From assembly GCF_003027925.1 (NCBI RefSeq), contig NZ_PYPS01000002.1, positions 310,001-374,000 of the forward strand: 64,000 bases of DNA. Direction: 5' to 3'. The position numbers and the translations under genes are program-made. Positions within the stretch are counted from its first letter, which is position 1. Every line of letters begins with the position of its first letter. The DNA comes from Micromonospora sp. RP3T (lineage in GTDB: Bacteria > Actinomycetota > Actinomycetes > Mycobacteriales > Micromonosporaceae). Below the pieces are notes generated by a model. The model searched no databases, had not been told where the DNA came from, and was given only the letters and a program-made list of their open reading frames with translations. Below are positions 8,698 to 17,679 of the stretch, one piece after another.

Positions 8698-8731
8698 GAC
8701 GGGCCCGGGTGCTTCGACGCCCGGGCCCGTC
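8698..8731 (+). terminator. Rho-independent-type hairpin after the thaumatin gene
   Basis: GACGGGCCCGGG (8698-8709) and CCCGGGCCCGTC (8720-8731) are perfect 12-bp arms around a 10-base loop, 15 bp after the stop. It separates the thaumatin gene from the secretion operon starting at 8939. There is no U-tract, as is usual in high-GC actinobacteria. Confidence 0.8.
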
Positions 8732-8938
8732 CTACCACCGGCGTGTGCGGCGCCGCCCCGGGTGGTTCCTTCAACGCGCCGCCGGCCGTGCGCAACGGTC
8801 ACCGGGCCCGCCGGACCGGTGGGTCCGGGCGGGTGGGGCTCCGGAAAAAACCTGGGATCCGCGCTGAACCGGGTGGGCGGTCACGTCGTAGTGCGGCCGG
8901 CAGACGCGACGCGAGCAACGAGGGAGGCGAGACGGACG

Positions 8939-9442
8939 ATGAGCCAGCCGGTGATGCTGCGGCGACCAGCCGAGCGCGACGAGCGTCCGGCCCGACACCG
9001 CGACGTCCTCTCCGACCAGGGCATCGGCTGGATCGGCGCGCACGGCGGTGCCGGCGCGAGCACCCTCACCCGGCTGCTCGGCGGCACTGACGTCGGGTGC
9101 CGGTGGCCGGACCCGGCGATCGGCGAACCGGCCCGGGTCGCGGTGGTCGGCCGGACCAGCCTGGACGGTCTGCGGGCGGTCTCCCGCGCGTTGAACGCGA
9201 TGCGGGAGGGCCGGCACCCGGCCGGGATGTGGCTGGTGGGGGTGGTGCTGATCGCCGACGCCCCGGGCCGGCTGCCGGCGCCGCTGCTCGGCCGGATCCG
9301 GCTGCTACGCGCGATCGCCCCGGTGCACCGGGTGCCGTGGATCCCGTCGTACCGGGTGGGGGCGGAGCCGAAGCAGGTGCCCCGCCAACTGGCCCGGCTG
9401 GCCGCCCTGGCGGAGGCCCGGCCGGGACGGGGGACGCGGTGA
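8939..9442 (+). CDS. DUF6668-type P-loop-like protein heading the T4SS operon
   Basis: The protein is 167 aa. I chose ATG 8939 downstream of GAGGGAGGCGAGACGG. Near residues 30-45 it has GWIGAHGGAGASTLTRLLGG, which lines up with the P-loop of ParA/MinD-like proteins but lacks the usual Lys. The rest (VAVVGRTSLDGLRAVSRAL, GVVLIADAPGRLPAPL) has the alternating strands of a Rossmann-like fold. This matches my recollection of DUF6668, found beside actinobacterial conjugation-like genes. Its stop overlaps the GTG of the next gene (GTGA), indicating translational coupling. A role in assembly or positioning of the machine is inference. Confidence 0.65.
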   Translation: MSQPVMLRRPAERDERPARHRDVLSDQGIGWIGAHGGAGASTLTRLLGGTDVGCRWPDPAIGEPARVAVVGRTSLDGLRAVSRALNAMREGRHPAGMWLVGVVLIADAPGRLPAPLLGRIRLLRAIAPVHRVPWIPSYRVGAEPKQVPRQLARLAALAEARPGRGTR

Positions 9443-10128
9443 TCCGGCCGGTCCGGTCCGGGCCGGTCCTGGTCGCCCTGGTCCTGGCGCTGCTCGCCCT
9501 CGCCCCGCCGACGGCGGCGGTGGCCGCGGGCAGCTACACGGTGACCGTCGACGGCGGCGACGCCGCGTTCCTCTACAAGATCTGCCTGAAGACCACCACC
9601 ACGGTGAACACCTACCCGGCCGGGAACGGGGACCGGGTCTGCTCGGGCAAGAAGGGCTCGACCGACGGCTCGTTCGACCTGACCGCCGAGTACACCGACG
9701 GGGACACCGTCTGGATGGACGTCGAGATGCTCGTGGACCTGAGCGGCCACTCGCGGACCAAGGACAACGTGGAGATCACCGGATCCCACTCGTGCACGCT
9801 CAAGGGCGCCCTGTACGCGGGCAAGTTCAAATGTGAGAACGCGATCAACAAGAAGAGCTTCACCACCCCGTCGATCGCGCCGTACGAGGTGGACGTCGAC
9901 GACGCCGAAGCGCCGGTCGTGCAGCTGCTCACGCTGATGGCGTGGTGTGTGAGCGCCGCCGCCGTGGTCGGCCTGCTGCTGACCGGCATGACGTTGGCGT
10001 CGCAGTTGCGGCGCGGCGCGCTGGAGGAACGCACCGAGTACACCAGGCAGATCGCGTTCGTGATGGCGGCGTGCCTGCTGGCGACCACCGCCGGGCCGAT
10101 CGTCGAAGCGCTCGGGTTCAGCCAGTGA
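9439..10128 (+). CDS. Two-TM pilin-like membrane protein with exported N-terminal domain
   Basis: Starts at GTG 9439, overlapping the preceding stop; 229 aa. A signal peptide (about 1-31) leads to an exported domain of about 130 residues with several Cys (KICLK, RVCSG, SHSCTLKG, KCENAI). At the C-terminus two membrane segments enclose a short basic loop (LRRGALEERTEYTRQ). The second segment contains the TAGPIV motif that recurs in the next gene. Two closely spaced hydrophobic helices fit VirB2/TrbC-type pilins or small T4SS channel components. No family name is certain. The extra exported domain is unusual for a pilin and might be a surface-exposed part. Confidence 0.6.
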   Translation: MIRPVRSGPVLVALVLALLALAPPTAAVAAGSYTVTVDGGDAAFLYKICLKTTTTVNTYPAGNGDRVCSGKKGSTDGSFDLTAEYTDGDTVWMDVEMLVDLSGHSRTKDNVEITGSHSCTLKGALYAGKFKCENAINKKSFTTPSIAPYEVDVDDAEAPVVQLLTLMAWCVSAAAVVGLLLTGMTLASQLRRGALEERTEYTRQIAFVMAACLLATTAGPIVEALGFSQ

Positions 10129-10193
10129 CCACCCGACCCGACCGGCCGCCGGCCGGCTGACCGACCCCTCCCTGACATCGAAGGAGCACCCCC

Positions 10194-10559
10194 ATGGCCC
10201 TCTCCGACATCTACTACAGCGGGCTGGTGCGGATCCCGGTCGGGTTCCGCCTCGCGCCCGACCCCGAGTCGTCCGGCGGCGGGGTGCCGCAGCCGTCCAC
10301 CGGCGGCAACTCGGTGCCCGGGCAGCTCGCCACGAAGGTCGAGCAGGCGCTCGGCCTGGTCGCCTGGGCGGGCACCGCCGCCGGCGTCCTCGGCGTGCTG
10401 ATCACCGGCGCGGTGATGGCCATCTCGCACAAGCGGGGCGAGAGCTCGGAGCACATGAGCCGGCTGGGCATGGTGCTGGGCGGCTGCATCCTGGTCGCCA
10501 CCGCGGGCCCGATCGTGAGCTGGGTCTTCGGCACCGGCGGCCAGGGCGAGGGGAACTGA
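10194..10559 (+). CDS. Small two-TM pilin-like (VirB2-like) membrane protein
   Basis: Starts at ATG 10194 after GAAGGAG; 121 aa. A short N-terminal region (about 1-50, with PSTGG) is followed by two membrane helices (about 55-80 and 95-117) separated by SHKRGESSEHMSR. The C-terminal part resembles that of the preceding gene: a W, then small residues, TG, MA, an RG-E loop, then ATAGPIV. The two therefore look like an ancient duplication, one copy with a large exported domain and one without. Its size and topology match VirB2-type subunits. Assignment rests on topology and operon position. Confidence 0.6.
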   Translation: MALSDIYYSGLVRIPVGFRLAPDPESSGGGVPQPSTGGNSVPGQLATKVEQALGLVAWAGTAAGVLGVLITGAVMAISHKRGESSEHMSRLGMVLGGCILVATAGPIVSWVFGTGGQGEGN

Positions 10560-10561
10560 CC

Positions 10562-11308
10562 GTGCGCTCACGACACGCGTCCGAGCCGGTGGAGGGTGGG
10601 CCGTTCTGGCGGCAACGCCGGTGGCAGGTGTCGGCGGCCTTCGTCGTGCTGGCTCTCTGCGCCGGCGTCGGCGCGGCGGTCTACGGCGGCGGGGACGACG
10701 CCACCCGGGCCGCGCCCGCGACCGGTCCGGTGATCGGTGGTCTCGGGCCGGACGGGTCGCGACCGCAGGGCTGCCGCACCGTGGACACCGCGCAGCAGAT
10801 CCCGGTCGCGGCGCCGGACGACGTCACCTGGCGGCCGGTCAACGGGGCGCAGACGCCGTTCTCCGCCTCGGCCGGGCCGCTGCGCACCACCGGGCCGCTG
10901 CGCTGGTGCTTCGCGCACACCCCGATGGGGGCGGTGCTGGCGGTGCACACGATCTCCCGCCAGATGAGCGGTCCGGACTGGCGTACGGTCAGCCGGCAGC
11001 AGCTCGTGCCCGGGCTCGGGCGGGACTACTTCGACGCCATGCGCGAGTCGCTGGAGGAGGGCGGCCCGCCGCAGACCACCAACCGGCTGGCCGGGTTCCT
11101 GGTGGTGCGGTACACGCCCCGCACGGCGGTGGTCCGGGTGCTGGTCCGGCAGGCGACCGCGCGGTACTTCTCGGTCGACTACACGGCGGACTGGAACGAC
11201 GTCGACTGGCGGCTGCGCCCGTTGACCTCCGGCGGCCTGTACGGGCCGGTCACCGCGGTCGTGTCGCTGACCGGCTTCGTGCTGTGGCGGGGGGTCGGCG
11301 ATGGCTGA
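10562..11308 (+). CDS. Single-TM protein in the VirB8/TcpC position of the T4SS operon
   Basis: Starts at GTG 10562, two bases after the previous stop; 248 aa. One membrane segment lies at about 22-45 (VSAAFVVLALCAGVGAAVYGG), followed by a globular extracytoplasmic domain. Motifs include CRTVDTAQQIP, a PLRWCFAHTPMGAVLAVH segment and a C-terminal strand-rich part ending LTGFVLWRGVGDG. Its topology, position before the polytopic VirB6-like gene and conserved-looking fold match bitopic T4SS scaffold proteins (VirB8/TcpC-like). I cannot confirm homology by eye. The last eight bases overlap the next gene, so the operon is translationally coupled. Confidence 0.55.
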   Translation: MRSRHASEPVEGGPFWRQRRWQVSAAFVVLALCAGVGAAVYGGGDDATRAAPATGPVIGGLGPDGSRPQGCRTVDTAQQIPVAAPDDVTWRPVNGAQTPFSASAGPLRTTGPLRWCFAHTPMGAVLAVHTISRQMSGPDWRTVSRQQLVPGLGRDYFDAMRESLEEGGPPQTTNRLAGFLVVRYTPRTAVVRVLVRQATARYFSVDYTADWNDVDWRLRPLTSGGLYGPVTAVVSLTGFVLWRGVGDG

Positions 11309-12653
11309 GTGCGCGACCGGCGACGCCGTCTACATCGGGGAGATCGGGCAGGTAGTCGGCTTCTTCGAGCGCGGGATCGACGGCATCCTCAGCGACATCG
11401 CGGGCGCCATCCTGGGTGCGGCGGTGGAGTTGTTCGCCAACCTCGGCGACGTGCCGACGCTCGGCGACGAGACGATCAACAACCAGATCCATCTGCAGAC
11501 CAACTGGCTCGTGGTGTCCATCGCGGTGGCGTCGTTGCTGGCCGCGGCGTTCCGGATGGCGTTGCTGCGCCGGGGGCAGGCGCTCTGGACGGCCCTGCTG
11601 GGCCTGGTCCGGATGGTGCTCACGGTGGGCGCCGCGTGGACCGTGCTCAACCTGCTCGCCACGGAGGCCGACCGCTACAGCGACCACCTGTACGACCAGG
11701 GCATCAAGGCGCAGCTCAAACTGATCGCCAACTGCGGGACCGACGGGCTGACCGCGTTCCTGCTGATCATCATCGGGTTGCTGCTGCTGGTCGCCGGCTG
11801 CATCCACGTGATCCTGATGTATCTGCGGCTCGGCGCGATGGTGCTGCTCACCGGCACGCTGCCGCTGGCCGCCGCCGCGTCGATGACCGAGTCGGGCGGC
11901 GGGTGGTGGCGCAAGCACATCGCCTGGATGGTGGCCTGGCTGGCGTTCAAACCGGTGGTCGGTCTGATCATGTACTCCGGGGCCGCCATGATCGGCTCGG
12001 TGGACGGCGACGCCAAGCACTACAAGCTCGCCGGGGCCGCCATCCTGCTGATGGCCGCCGTCGCGCTGCCCGCGCTGATGCGGCTGGTCGTACCGGCCAT
12101 GGCGGCACTGGGGTCGGGCGACGGCGTCGGTGCCGGCGTCGGCGCCGGCGCGGCGGCGGCGGGCGCCGTGGCGAGCGGGGCCAGGCGGATCGCCGGCGGT
12201 GGTCACGGCGGCGGCGCGGTCCGGGCGCCGGGCGGTGGCGGTGGCGGCTCACCCTCCGGCGCGGCCCGGGGCGGCGGCGGGTCGGGGTCCGGCGGGGCGT
12301 CGAAGACCAACGGGGCGTCCAGGGCCGACGGGGCCGCGACGTCCGGCGGTGGTTCCGGCGGCCGCGGTGGCGGGTCGGCGTCCGGCGGTGGTTCCGGCGG
12401 TGGCGGGTCGGCGTCCGGCGGGCGGCCCGCGTCCGGCGGCGGCACCCCGGCGCCCGAGAACGCGGCGCCGTCCGGCGGCGGTTCGTCCGGTGGCGGCGGA
12501 CGCGGCGTCGTGTCGACGGCCGGGCGGGTCGTCGGCGGCGCGGTCGGCGCCGCCGCCTGGACCGCACAGAAGAGCGCCGGCGCCCTCGCCGGCACACACC
12601 GGCACGCCGCCGGCATCGCCGGGGGAGCGCTGCCGCAATCCGACCGACAGTAG
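11301..12653 (+). CDS. VirB6/TrbL-like polytopic membrane protein with Gly/Ser-rich tail
   Basis: Starts at ATG 11301, overlapping the preceding stop; 450 aa. Five to seven membrane helices lie between about 65 and 275, including LVVSIAVASLLAAAF, FLLIIIGLLLLVAGCIHVIL and ILLMAAVALPALM. A soluble N-terminus precedes them. The motif YLRLGAMVLLTGTLPLAAAASM followed by WWRKHIAWMVAWLAFKPVVG is typical of actinobacterial TrbL/VirB6-like proteins that form the inner-membrane channel. Residues 275-425 are an extreme Gly/Ser/Ala tail built of GGGSGG- and SASGGG-like repeats, probably cytoplasmic and disordered. The tail DNA (12190-12540) is repetitive and liable to length change. Confidence 0.75.
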   Translation: MAECATGDAVYIGEIGQVVGFFERGIDGILSDIAGAILGAAVELFANLGDVPTLGDETINNQIHLQTNWLVVSIAVASLLAAAFRMALLRRGQALWTALLGLVRMVLTVGAAWTVLNLLATEADRYSDHLYDQGIKAQLKLIANCGTDGLTAFLLIIIGLLLLVAGCIHVILMYLRLGAMVLLTGTLPLAAAASMTESGGGWWRKHIAWMVAWLAFKPVVGLIMYSGAAMIGSVDGDAKHYKLAGAAILLMAAVALPALMRLVVPAMAALGSGDGVGAGVGAGAAAAGAVASGARRIAGGGHGGGAVRAPGGGGGGSPSGAARGGGGSGSGGASKTNGASRADGAATSGGGSGGRGGGSASGGGSGGGGSASGGRPASGGGTPAPENAAPSGGGSSGGGGRGVVSTAGRVVGGAVGAAAWTAQKSAGALAGTHRHAAGIAGGALPQSDRQ

Positions 12654-12674
12654 GCCGGCCCAGGAGGACGAGCA

Positions 12675-14174
12675 ATGAGCACGGCAACCGAACAGATCAA
12701 GACACCGACGTACGGAAACTGGCGCCGTCCTCGCAAGGCCGGCCTCGGCTCGCTGGGCCTGATCGGGACCTTCGGCCTCTTCGGCGGTCTCGTGGTGGTC
12801 CTGATCGCGTCCATGATCTCGCTGGACGCGGCCCTGGTGGTGGGGCTCCCGTTCGCGCTGGTGCTGGCGCCGTTGGCGATCCGCACCCAGGACGGTCGCA
12901 ACGTCTTCCAGATGGCCGGCGTCCGGGTCGGGTGGATGCGCCGCCGGTCCAAGCGGCAGCACCTCTACGTCTCCGGACCGCTGTCCACCCGGCCCGGTGG
13001 CCGGTTCCGCCCGCCCGGGCTGCTGAGCCGGGTGACCATGCTGGAGGGACGCGACCCGTACGACCGGCCGTTCGGCGTGCTGCACCACCGCAACCGGCAC
13101 CAGTACACGATCGTGCTGAGCTGCGAGCCGGACGGCGGGTCGCTCGTCGACCCGGACCAGGTCGACACGTGGGTGGCGCTGTGGGGGGAGTGGCTGTCCC
13201 GGCTGGCGCACGAGCCGGGGCTGCGCGGCGCGTCGGTGGTGGTGGAGACCGCCCCCGACCCGGGCACCCGGCTCGCCACCGAGGTGCTGGGCCGGCTCTC
13301 CCCGAACGCGCCGCCCGCCGCCCGGGCGGTGATGGAGGAGGTGGTGCGCTCCTACCCGGACGCGTCCTCGGAGATGAACACCTACCTGACGCTCACCTAC
13401 TCGGCACCGGGCGGCGCCCGGCGTGACGACGAGACCATGCTCGCCGACCTGGCGCTGCGCTTGCAGGGGGTGCTCAACGGGCTGGTGGCCGCCGGCGGGG
13501 GCTCGGCGGAGCCGCTGTCGGCGGAACGGATCGCCGAGGTCGTCCGCGTCGCGTACGACCCGGCCGCCGCGGCCGAGGTGCTCGACGTACGCGCCCAGCA
13601 CGGCGGCACCGGCCTGGAGTGGGACGACGCCGGGCCGGCCGCCACGGTCGAGACGGTCACCGCGTACCAGCACGACTCCGGGGTGTCCCGGAGCTGGCTG
13701 CTGACCATGGCGCCGCGCGGCGTGGTGCGCTCCGGGATCCTGCGCAGCCTGCTCGACCCGGCCGCCGGCATCCGCCGCAAGCGGGTGGCCCTGGTCTACC
13801 GCCCGATCGACCCGGCGACCTCCGCCCGGATCGTCGAGTCCGACCGCCGGTCCGCCCAGTTCATGGCGAACTCGACCAAGGGCCTGGTCCGGGCCCGGGC
13901 GGTCGCGGAGATCCAGGCGGCCGAGCAGACCGCGGCGGAGGAGGCCTCGGGCGCCGGCCTGGTGGAGTTCTCGATGCTGGTGACGTTGACCGTCGACTCG
14001 GTCGACGAGGTGCGCGACGCGAACGTGACCATGCGGAACCTGCTCGGCGCGACCCGGATCGCGATGCGACCGGCGGACCGGTTGCAGGCCGCGGCGTTCA
14101 GCTGCGCGCTTCCGGTCGGCATCCTGCCCTGGGAGCAGTCGATCGTCCCGCAGGACCTTCAGGAGGCGTTGTGA
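12675..14174 (+). CDS. SCO6880-family T4SS protein (VirB3/VirB4-N-like)
   Basis: Starts at ATG 12675 after CAGGAGGACGAGCA; 499 aa. After a basic N-terminus (YGNWRRPRKAG), two membrane helices (about 26-48 and 51-70) resemble PrgI/VirB3. A long soluble part follows with YDRPFGVLHHRNRHQYTIVL and a C-terminal VGILPWEQS. This is the pattern of the SCO6880 family, which sits next to VirB4-like ATPases in actinobacteria. It probably forms the membrane-proximal half of the energising complex, with ATP hydrolysis supplied by the next gene. No Walker motif is present. The stop overlaps the following GTG. Confidence 0.8.
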   Translation: MSTATEQIKTPTYGNWRRPRKAGLGSLGLIGTFGLFGGLVVVLIASMISLDAALVVGLPFALVLAPLAIRTQDGRNVFQMAGVRVGWMRRRSKRQHLYVSGPLSTRPGGRFRPPGLLSRVTMLEGRDPYDRPFGVLHHRNRHQYTIVLSCEPDGGSLVDPDQVDTWVALWGEWLSRLAHEPGLRGASVVVETAPDPGTRLATEVLGRLSPNAPPAARAVMEEVVRSYPDASSEMNTYLTLTYSAPGGARRDDETMLADLALRLQGVLNGLVAAGGGSAEPLSAERIAEVVRVAYDPAAAAEVLDVRAQHGGTGLEWDDAGPAATVETVTAYQHDSGVSRSWLLTMAPRGVVRSGILRSLLDPAAGIRRKRVALVYRPIDPATSARIVESDRRSAQFMANSTKGLVRARAVAEIQAAEQTAAEEASGAGLVEFSMLVTLTVDSVDEVRDANVTMRNLLGATRIAMRPADRLQAAAFSCALPVGILPWEQSIVPQDLQEAL

Positions 14175-15934
14175 CGGCCGGGGTGGGCGCGGACGGCGCG
14201 CGGGTGCTGGACCTCGGCGCGGGCTGGCCACGGGGAACGTCCGGGCCGGACACCGCGATGTCCGGCCTGGTGGTGCCGCCGGTGGAGGCGCAGGACCGGG
14301 AGCCCGACGAGAACGGCGAGCAGACCCCGCGGGCGCTGCGGCGGGCGCGCCGGCGGCGGGCCGCGGAGGAGGCGGCCGAGCACCGGTACCGGCAGCGGCT
14401 GGCCCGGATGGACCGCGTCGACGCGGTGCCGCACCGCGGTTCGCCCGACCTGGGTGGCGGCCGGGTGGCCACGCTGGACCCGCCCGCCATGTGGCGGGCC
14501 ACCACGGTGCAGGCGTGCGGGCTCTGGCCGTTCGCCTCCGGCTCGGGCGCGCCGATGACCGGCGTCCCGCTCGGGCAGCACATCAGCACCGGCGCCACGG
14601 TCTGCGGGGACCCGCTCAACTGGTTCACCCGGGCGCGGTACATCTCCAACCCGTCGCTGTTCATGCTCGGCATGCCGGGTCTGGGCAAGTCGACGCTGAT
14701 CAACCGGATGTTGATCGGCCTGGCCGGGCAGGGCGTCGTCCCACTGGTGCTCGGCGACCTCAAGCCCGACTACGCGGACACCGTCCGCGCGCTCGGCGGG
14801 CAGGTCATCTCCATCGCCCGTGGCGTCGGCGGGCTCAACGTGCTCGACCCGGGCGCGATGGGCGCGGCGGCGGCGCGGATCGGCGGGCAGGCCGGCGAGG
14901 CGCTGTCCGCCGAGTCCCACGGCCGGGTGCTGAACATGGTGGCCGCCCTGCTGACCATCGTGCGGGGCGCGCCGATCAGCGACCACGAGCAGTCGGTGCT
15001 CTCGGCCTGCCTGCGGCACCTGCGCGAGCGCACCGCGCCGGGCCGGACGTACCGGCTGCCGGACCTGCTCGCGGTGCTGGAGGCCGGGCCGCCACAGGTC
15101 CGGCAGGTCACGCTGGACCGGGGGCAGGAGTCCCGGTACCGGGACGCGGTGGACCCGCTGCACCGGTCGCTGCTCGGCATCGTGGACGGCCCGCTCGGCG
15201 ACACGTTCGCGTCGGAGACGGCGACCCGGATCGACCCGGACGCCACCGCGGTCTGCATCGACATCTCCCGCATCGGCGAGGCGGACGGGCAGTTGACGGC
15301 CGCCGCGATGCTCGCCGCCTGGTCGGACGGCCTGGGCACGGTGTCCGCGTCGCACGCCCTCGCCGACGCGGGCCTGGCGCCCCGGCGTTGGTTCTTCACC
15401 GTCCTGGACGAGCTGTGGCGCCCGCTGCGGGCGGCCTCCGGCATCGTCGACCGGATCGACGCGCTCACCCGGCTGAACCGCTCGCTCGGGCTGGCCGACG
15501 CGAAGATCACCCACACGTTGAAGGACGCCGAGGCGCTGGGCAGCGAGGCGGACAAGGCCAAGGCGCGCGGGTTCGTCGAGCGGGCCGGCATGGTCGCCTG
15601 CGCCGGCCTGCCGAGGGCGGAGATGGAGGAGTTGGCCCGCGTGGTCGGGCTGTCCCGGCGCGAGATCGAGCTGGTCTCGTCCTGGTCCTCGCCGGCCGGC
15701 TGGGCCCAGGACGGCGGCAACGAGGAACCGCCCGGCCGGGGCCGCTTCCTGATCAAGGTCGGTGGCCGGCCCGGCATCCCGATCCGGGTCGCGATCACCG
15801 ACGCCGAGCGGCACCTGCACGACACGAACACGCGGTGGATCGCCAACGGCGACGCGGACCGGATGCGCGCCGAGCGGGACGCGGTGGTGCGGGCCGTCAC
15901 GGCGGGCTCCCGGCCCGACCTGGAGCACCGGTGA
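14171..15934 (+). CDS. VirB4-like secretion ATPase
   Basis: Starts at GTG 14171 with AGGAGG five bases upstream, overlapping the previous stop; 587 aa. Walker A is GMPGLGKST (about 167-175), preceded by SNPSLFMLG. Walker B is FFTVLDELW (about 400). Further helicase-like blocks are VLGDLKPDY and RSLGLADAKITHTLKDAEAL, typical of VirB4/TraC-like hexameric ATPases. It has no membrane helix and would energise assembly or transport at the cytoplasmic face, together with the SCO6880-family protein. The stop overlaps the coupling protein's GTG. Confidence 0.85.
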   Translation: MTAGVGADGARVLDLGAGWPRGTSGPDTAMSGLVVPPVEAQDREPDENGEQTPRALRRARRRRAAEEAAEHRYRQRLARMDRVDAVPHRGSPDLGGGRVATLDPPAMWRATTVQACGLWPFASGSGAPMTGVPLGQHISTGATVCGDPLNWFTRARYISNPSLFMLGMPGLGKSTLINRMLIGLAGQGVVPLVLGDLKPDYADTVRALGGQVISIARGVGGLNVLDPGAMGAAAARIGGQAGEALSAESHGRVLNMVAALLTIVRGAPISDHEQSVLSACLRHLRERTAPGRTYRLPDLLAVLEAGPPQVRQVTLDRGQESRYRDAVDPLHRSLLGIVDGPLGDTFASETATRIDPDATAVCIDISRIGEADGQLTAAAMLAAWSDGLGTVSASHALADAGLAPRRWFFTVLDELWRPLRAASGIVDRIDALTRLNRSLGLADAKITHTLKDAEALGSEADKAKARGFVERAGMVACAGLPRAEMEELARVVGLSRREIELVSSWSSPAGWAQDGGNEEPPGRGRFLIKVGGRPGIPIRVAITDAERHLHDTNTRWIANGDADRMRAERDAVVRAVTAGSRPDLEHR

Positions 15935-17673
15935 AGCGCGGCGGCGGAGACCACCTGGCCTGGCTGGTCCCCGTGCTCGCGTTGATCAACCTCACCGCCT
16001 TCGCCCTGCTCTGGCTCGGTGGCACGCTCGCCGCCGCGGTGGGCGGCTACGGCTGGCGCCCACCGCCGTTCCGCCTCGACGTCTACCTGAGCCTGCTCGG
16101 CGGCGACGCCGGGGCGGTGTGGCCGGGCGTGCCGTCGGCCCTGGTGTACGGCGGCGCTGCCGGGCTCGTTCCGTTCGCCGCCGTCCCGGTGGTCGCGGCC
16201 GCCCGCGCCGTGGTCCGCCGGCTGGGCCGGTCGGCGAACCTCGCCGGTGCGGCCGACCTGCGGACCATGACGGGCAAGGCGGCCGAGGCGCGGGCCCGCG
16301 AACTGCGCCCGTCGCTGCGGGACGTGCCCCGACTGCGTCCCGACGACACCGGCAACCTGCTCGGTGACCTGCTGCCGTCGGGCCCCGAGCTGCGGTCCTC
16401 CTACGAGGACGTGGAACTCGACCTGATGGCGCCGCGCTCCGGGAAGTCCACCGGGATCGCCATCCCGCGGGTGCTGCGCGCGCCCGGCGCGGTGCTGCTC
16501 ACCTCCAACAAGTCGGACGTCTACCTGGTCACCCGGCAGGAGCGGGCCCGGATCGGCCGGGTGTGGACGTTCGACCCGCAGGGCATCGCGTACACCGAGC
16601 GGGCGATGTGGTGGGACATGCTCGGCGGCTGCCACAACCCGGAGGGCGCGCGGCGGCTCGCCGGTCACTTCGTCAGCTCGGTCAACGACGACGCGTCGAA
16701 GCGGGACTTCTGGACCGCCGCGGCGCAGAACACGCTGACCGCGCTCCTTCTGGCCGCCGCGCGTGGCGGCCAGCCGGTCGAAGAGATGCTGGCCTGGCTC
16801 GCCGACCCGGCCGACCGTAGTCCGATCGACCTGCTCCGCGACGCCGGGCTGACCGCCATGGCCGACCAGCTCCAGGGCACCGTACGCGGGGCGGTGGAGA
16901 CCCGCGACGGCATCTACGAGACGGCCCGGCAGTGCGTGGCCTGCCTGCTCGACCCGGAGATCCTGGCCTGGGTCAGCCCCGACCCGGACCGCCCGGAGTT
17001 CGTCCCGGCGGAGCACGTGCTCGGCCGGGACACGCTCTACCTGCTGTCCAAGGACGGCGGCGGGTCCGCCGCCGGGGTGATCGCCGGGCTGGCGGACGCG
17101 GTGGTCCGCGCCGGCGTGGTGGCCGCCGAACGGATGGGTGGCCGGTTGGACCCGCCGATGACCGCCGTGCTGGACGAGGCGGCGAACGTGTGCCGCATCG
17201 CCGACCTGCCCGACCTCTACAGCCATCTCGGCTCCCGTGGCGTCAGCGTGGTGACGCTGTTGCAGAGCTACCGGCAGGGGGTGCGGGTCTGGGGCGAGGC
17301 GGGGATGGACGCGTTGTGGAGCGCCGCCACGGTCAAGCTGCTGGGCGCCGGGCTGGACGACGCCGACTTCGTGGACAAGGTCGCCCGCCTGGTCGGCCAG
17401 CACGACGTGCGTACCCCGACCTACTCCCGGTCCCGCGACGGCGGCAGCCGGTCGGTGTCGTACCGGCAGGAGCAGGTGCTGCCGGCGGACCGGATCCGGG
17501 CGCTGCCGAAGGGCACCGCGCTGCTGCTGGCGACCGGCGTGCGACCGGCGGTGATCCGGTTGCGTCCCTGGTACAAGGAGCCGGACGCAGGCCCGATCGC
17601 GGCGGCGGCGAAGGCCGAGGCGCGGGCGGTCACCGAGCGGGCGTCGGCGGCCTGGCACCAGCGGGCCGGGTGA
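15931..17673 (+). CDS. VirD4/TraG-type coupling ATPase
   Basis: Starts at GTG 15931, overlapping the previous stop; 580 aa. Two N-terminal membrane helices (about 10-40 and 68-95) precede a RecA-like domain. Walker A is MAPRSGKST (about 166-174). Walker B is TAVLDEAANVCRI (about 420), followed by SRGVSVVTLLQSYRQG, the TraM-recognition-type block of TraG/VirD4 proteins. In conjugation such proteins bring the relaxase-DNA complex, or protein substrates, to the channel. No relaxase gene is nearby, so the substrate here is unknown. Confidence 0.87.
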   Translation: MKRGGGDHLAWLVPVLALINLTAFALLWLGGTLAAAVGGYGWRPPPFRLDVYLSLLGGDAGAVWPGVPSALVYGGAAGLVPFAAVPVVAAARAVVRRLGRSANLAGAADLRTMTGKAAEARARELRPSLRDVPRLRPDDTGNLLGDLLPSGPELRSSYEDVELDLMAPRSGKSTGIAIPRVLRAPGAVLLTSNKSDVYLVTRQERARIGRVWTFDPQGIAYTERAMWWDMLGGCHNPEGARRLAGHFVSSVNDDASKRDFWTAAAQNTLTALLLAAARGGQPVEEMLAWLADPADRSPIDLLRDAGLTAMADQLQGTVRGAVETRDGIYETARQCVACLLDPEILAWVSPDPDRPEFVPAEHVLGRDTLYLLSKDGGGSAAGVIAGLADAVVRAGVVAAERMGGRLDPPMTAVLDEAANVCRIADLPDLYSHLGSRGVSVVTLLQSYRQGVRVWGEAGMDALWSAATVKLLGAGLDDADFVDKVARLVGQHDVRTPTYSRSRDGGSRSVSYRQEQVLPADRIRALPKGTALLLATGVRPAVIRLRPWYKEPDAGPIAAAAKAEARAVTERASAAWHQRAG

Positions 17674-17679
17674 CGGCCG

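Noticed and set aside
12190..12540. Possible CRISPR-like or satellite array
   Set aside because: The repeats are irregular codons for Gly/Ser inside the VirB6-like protein tail, without fixed unit length or spacers.
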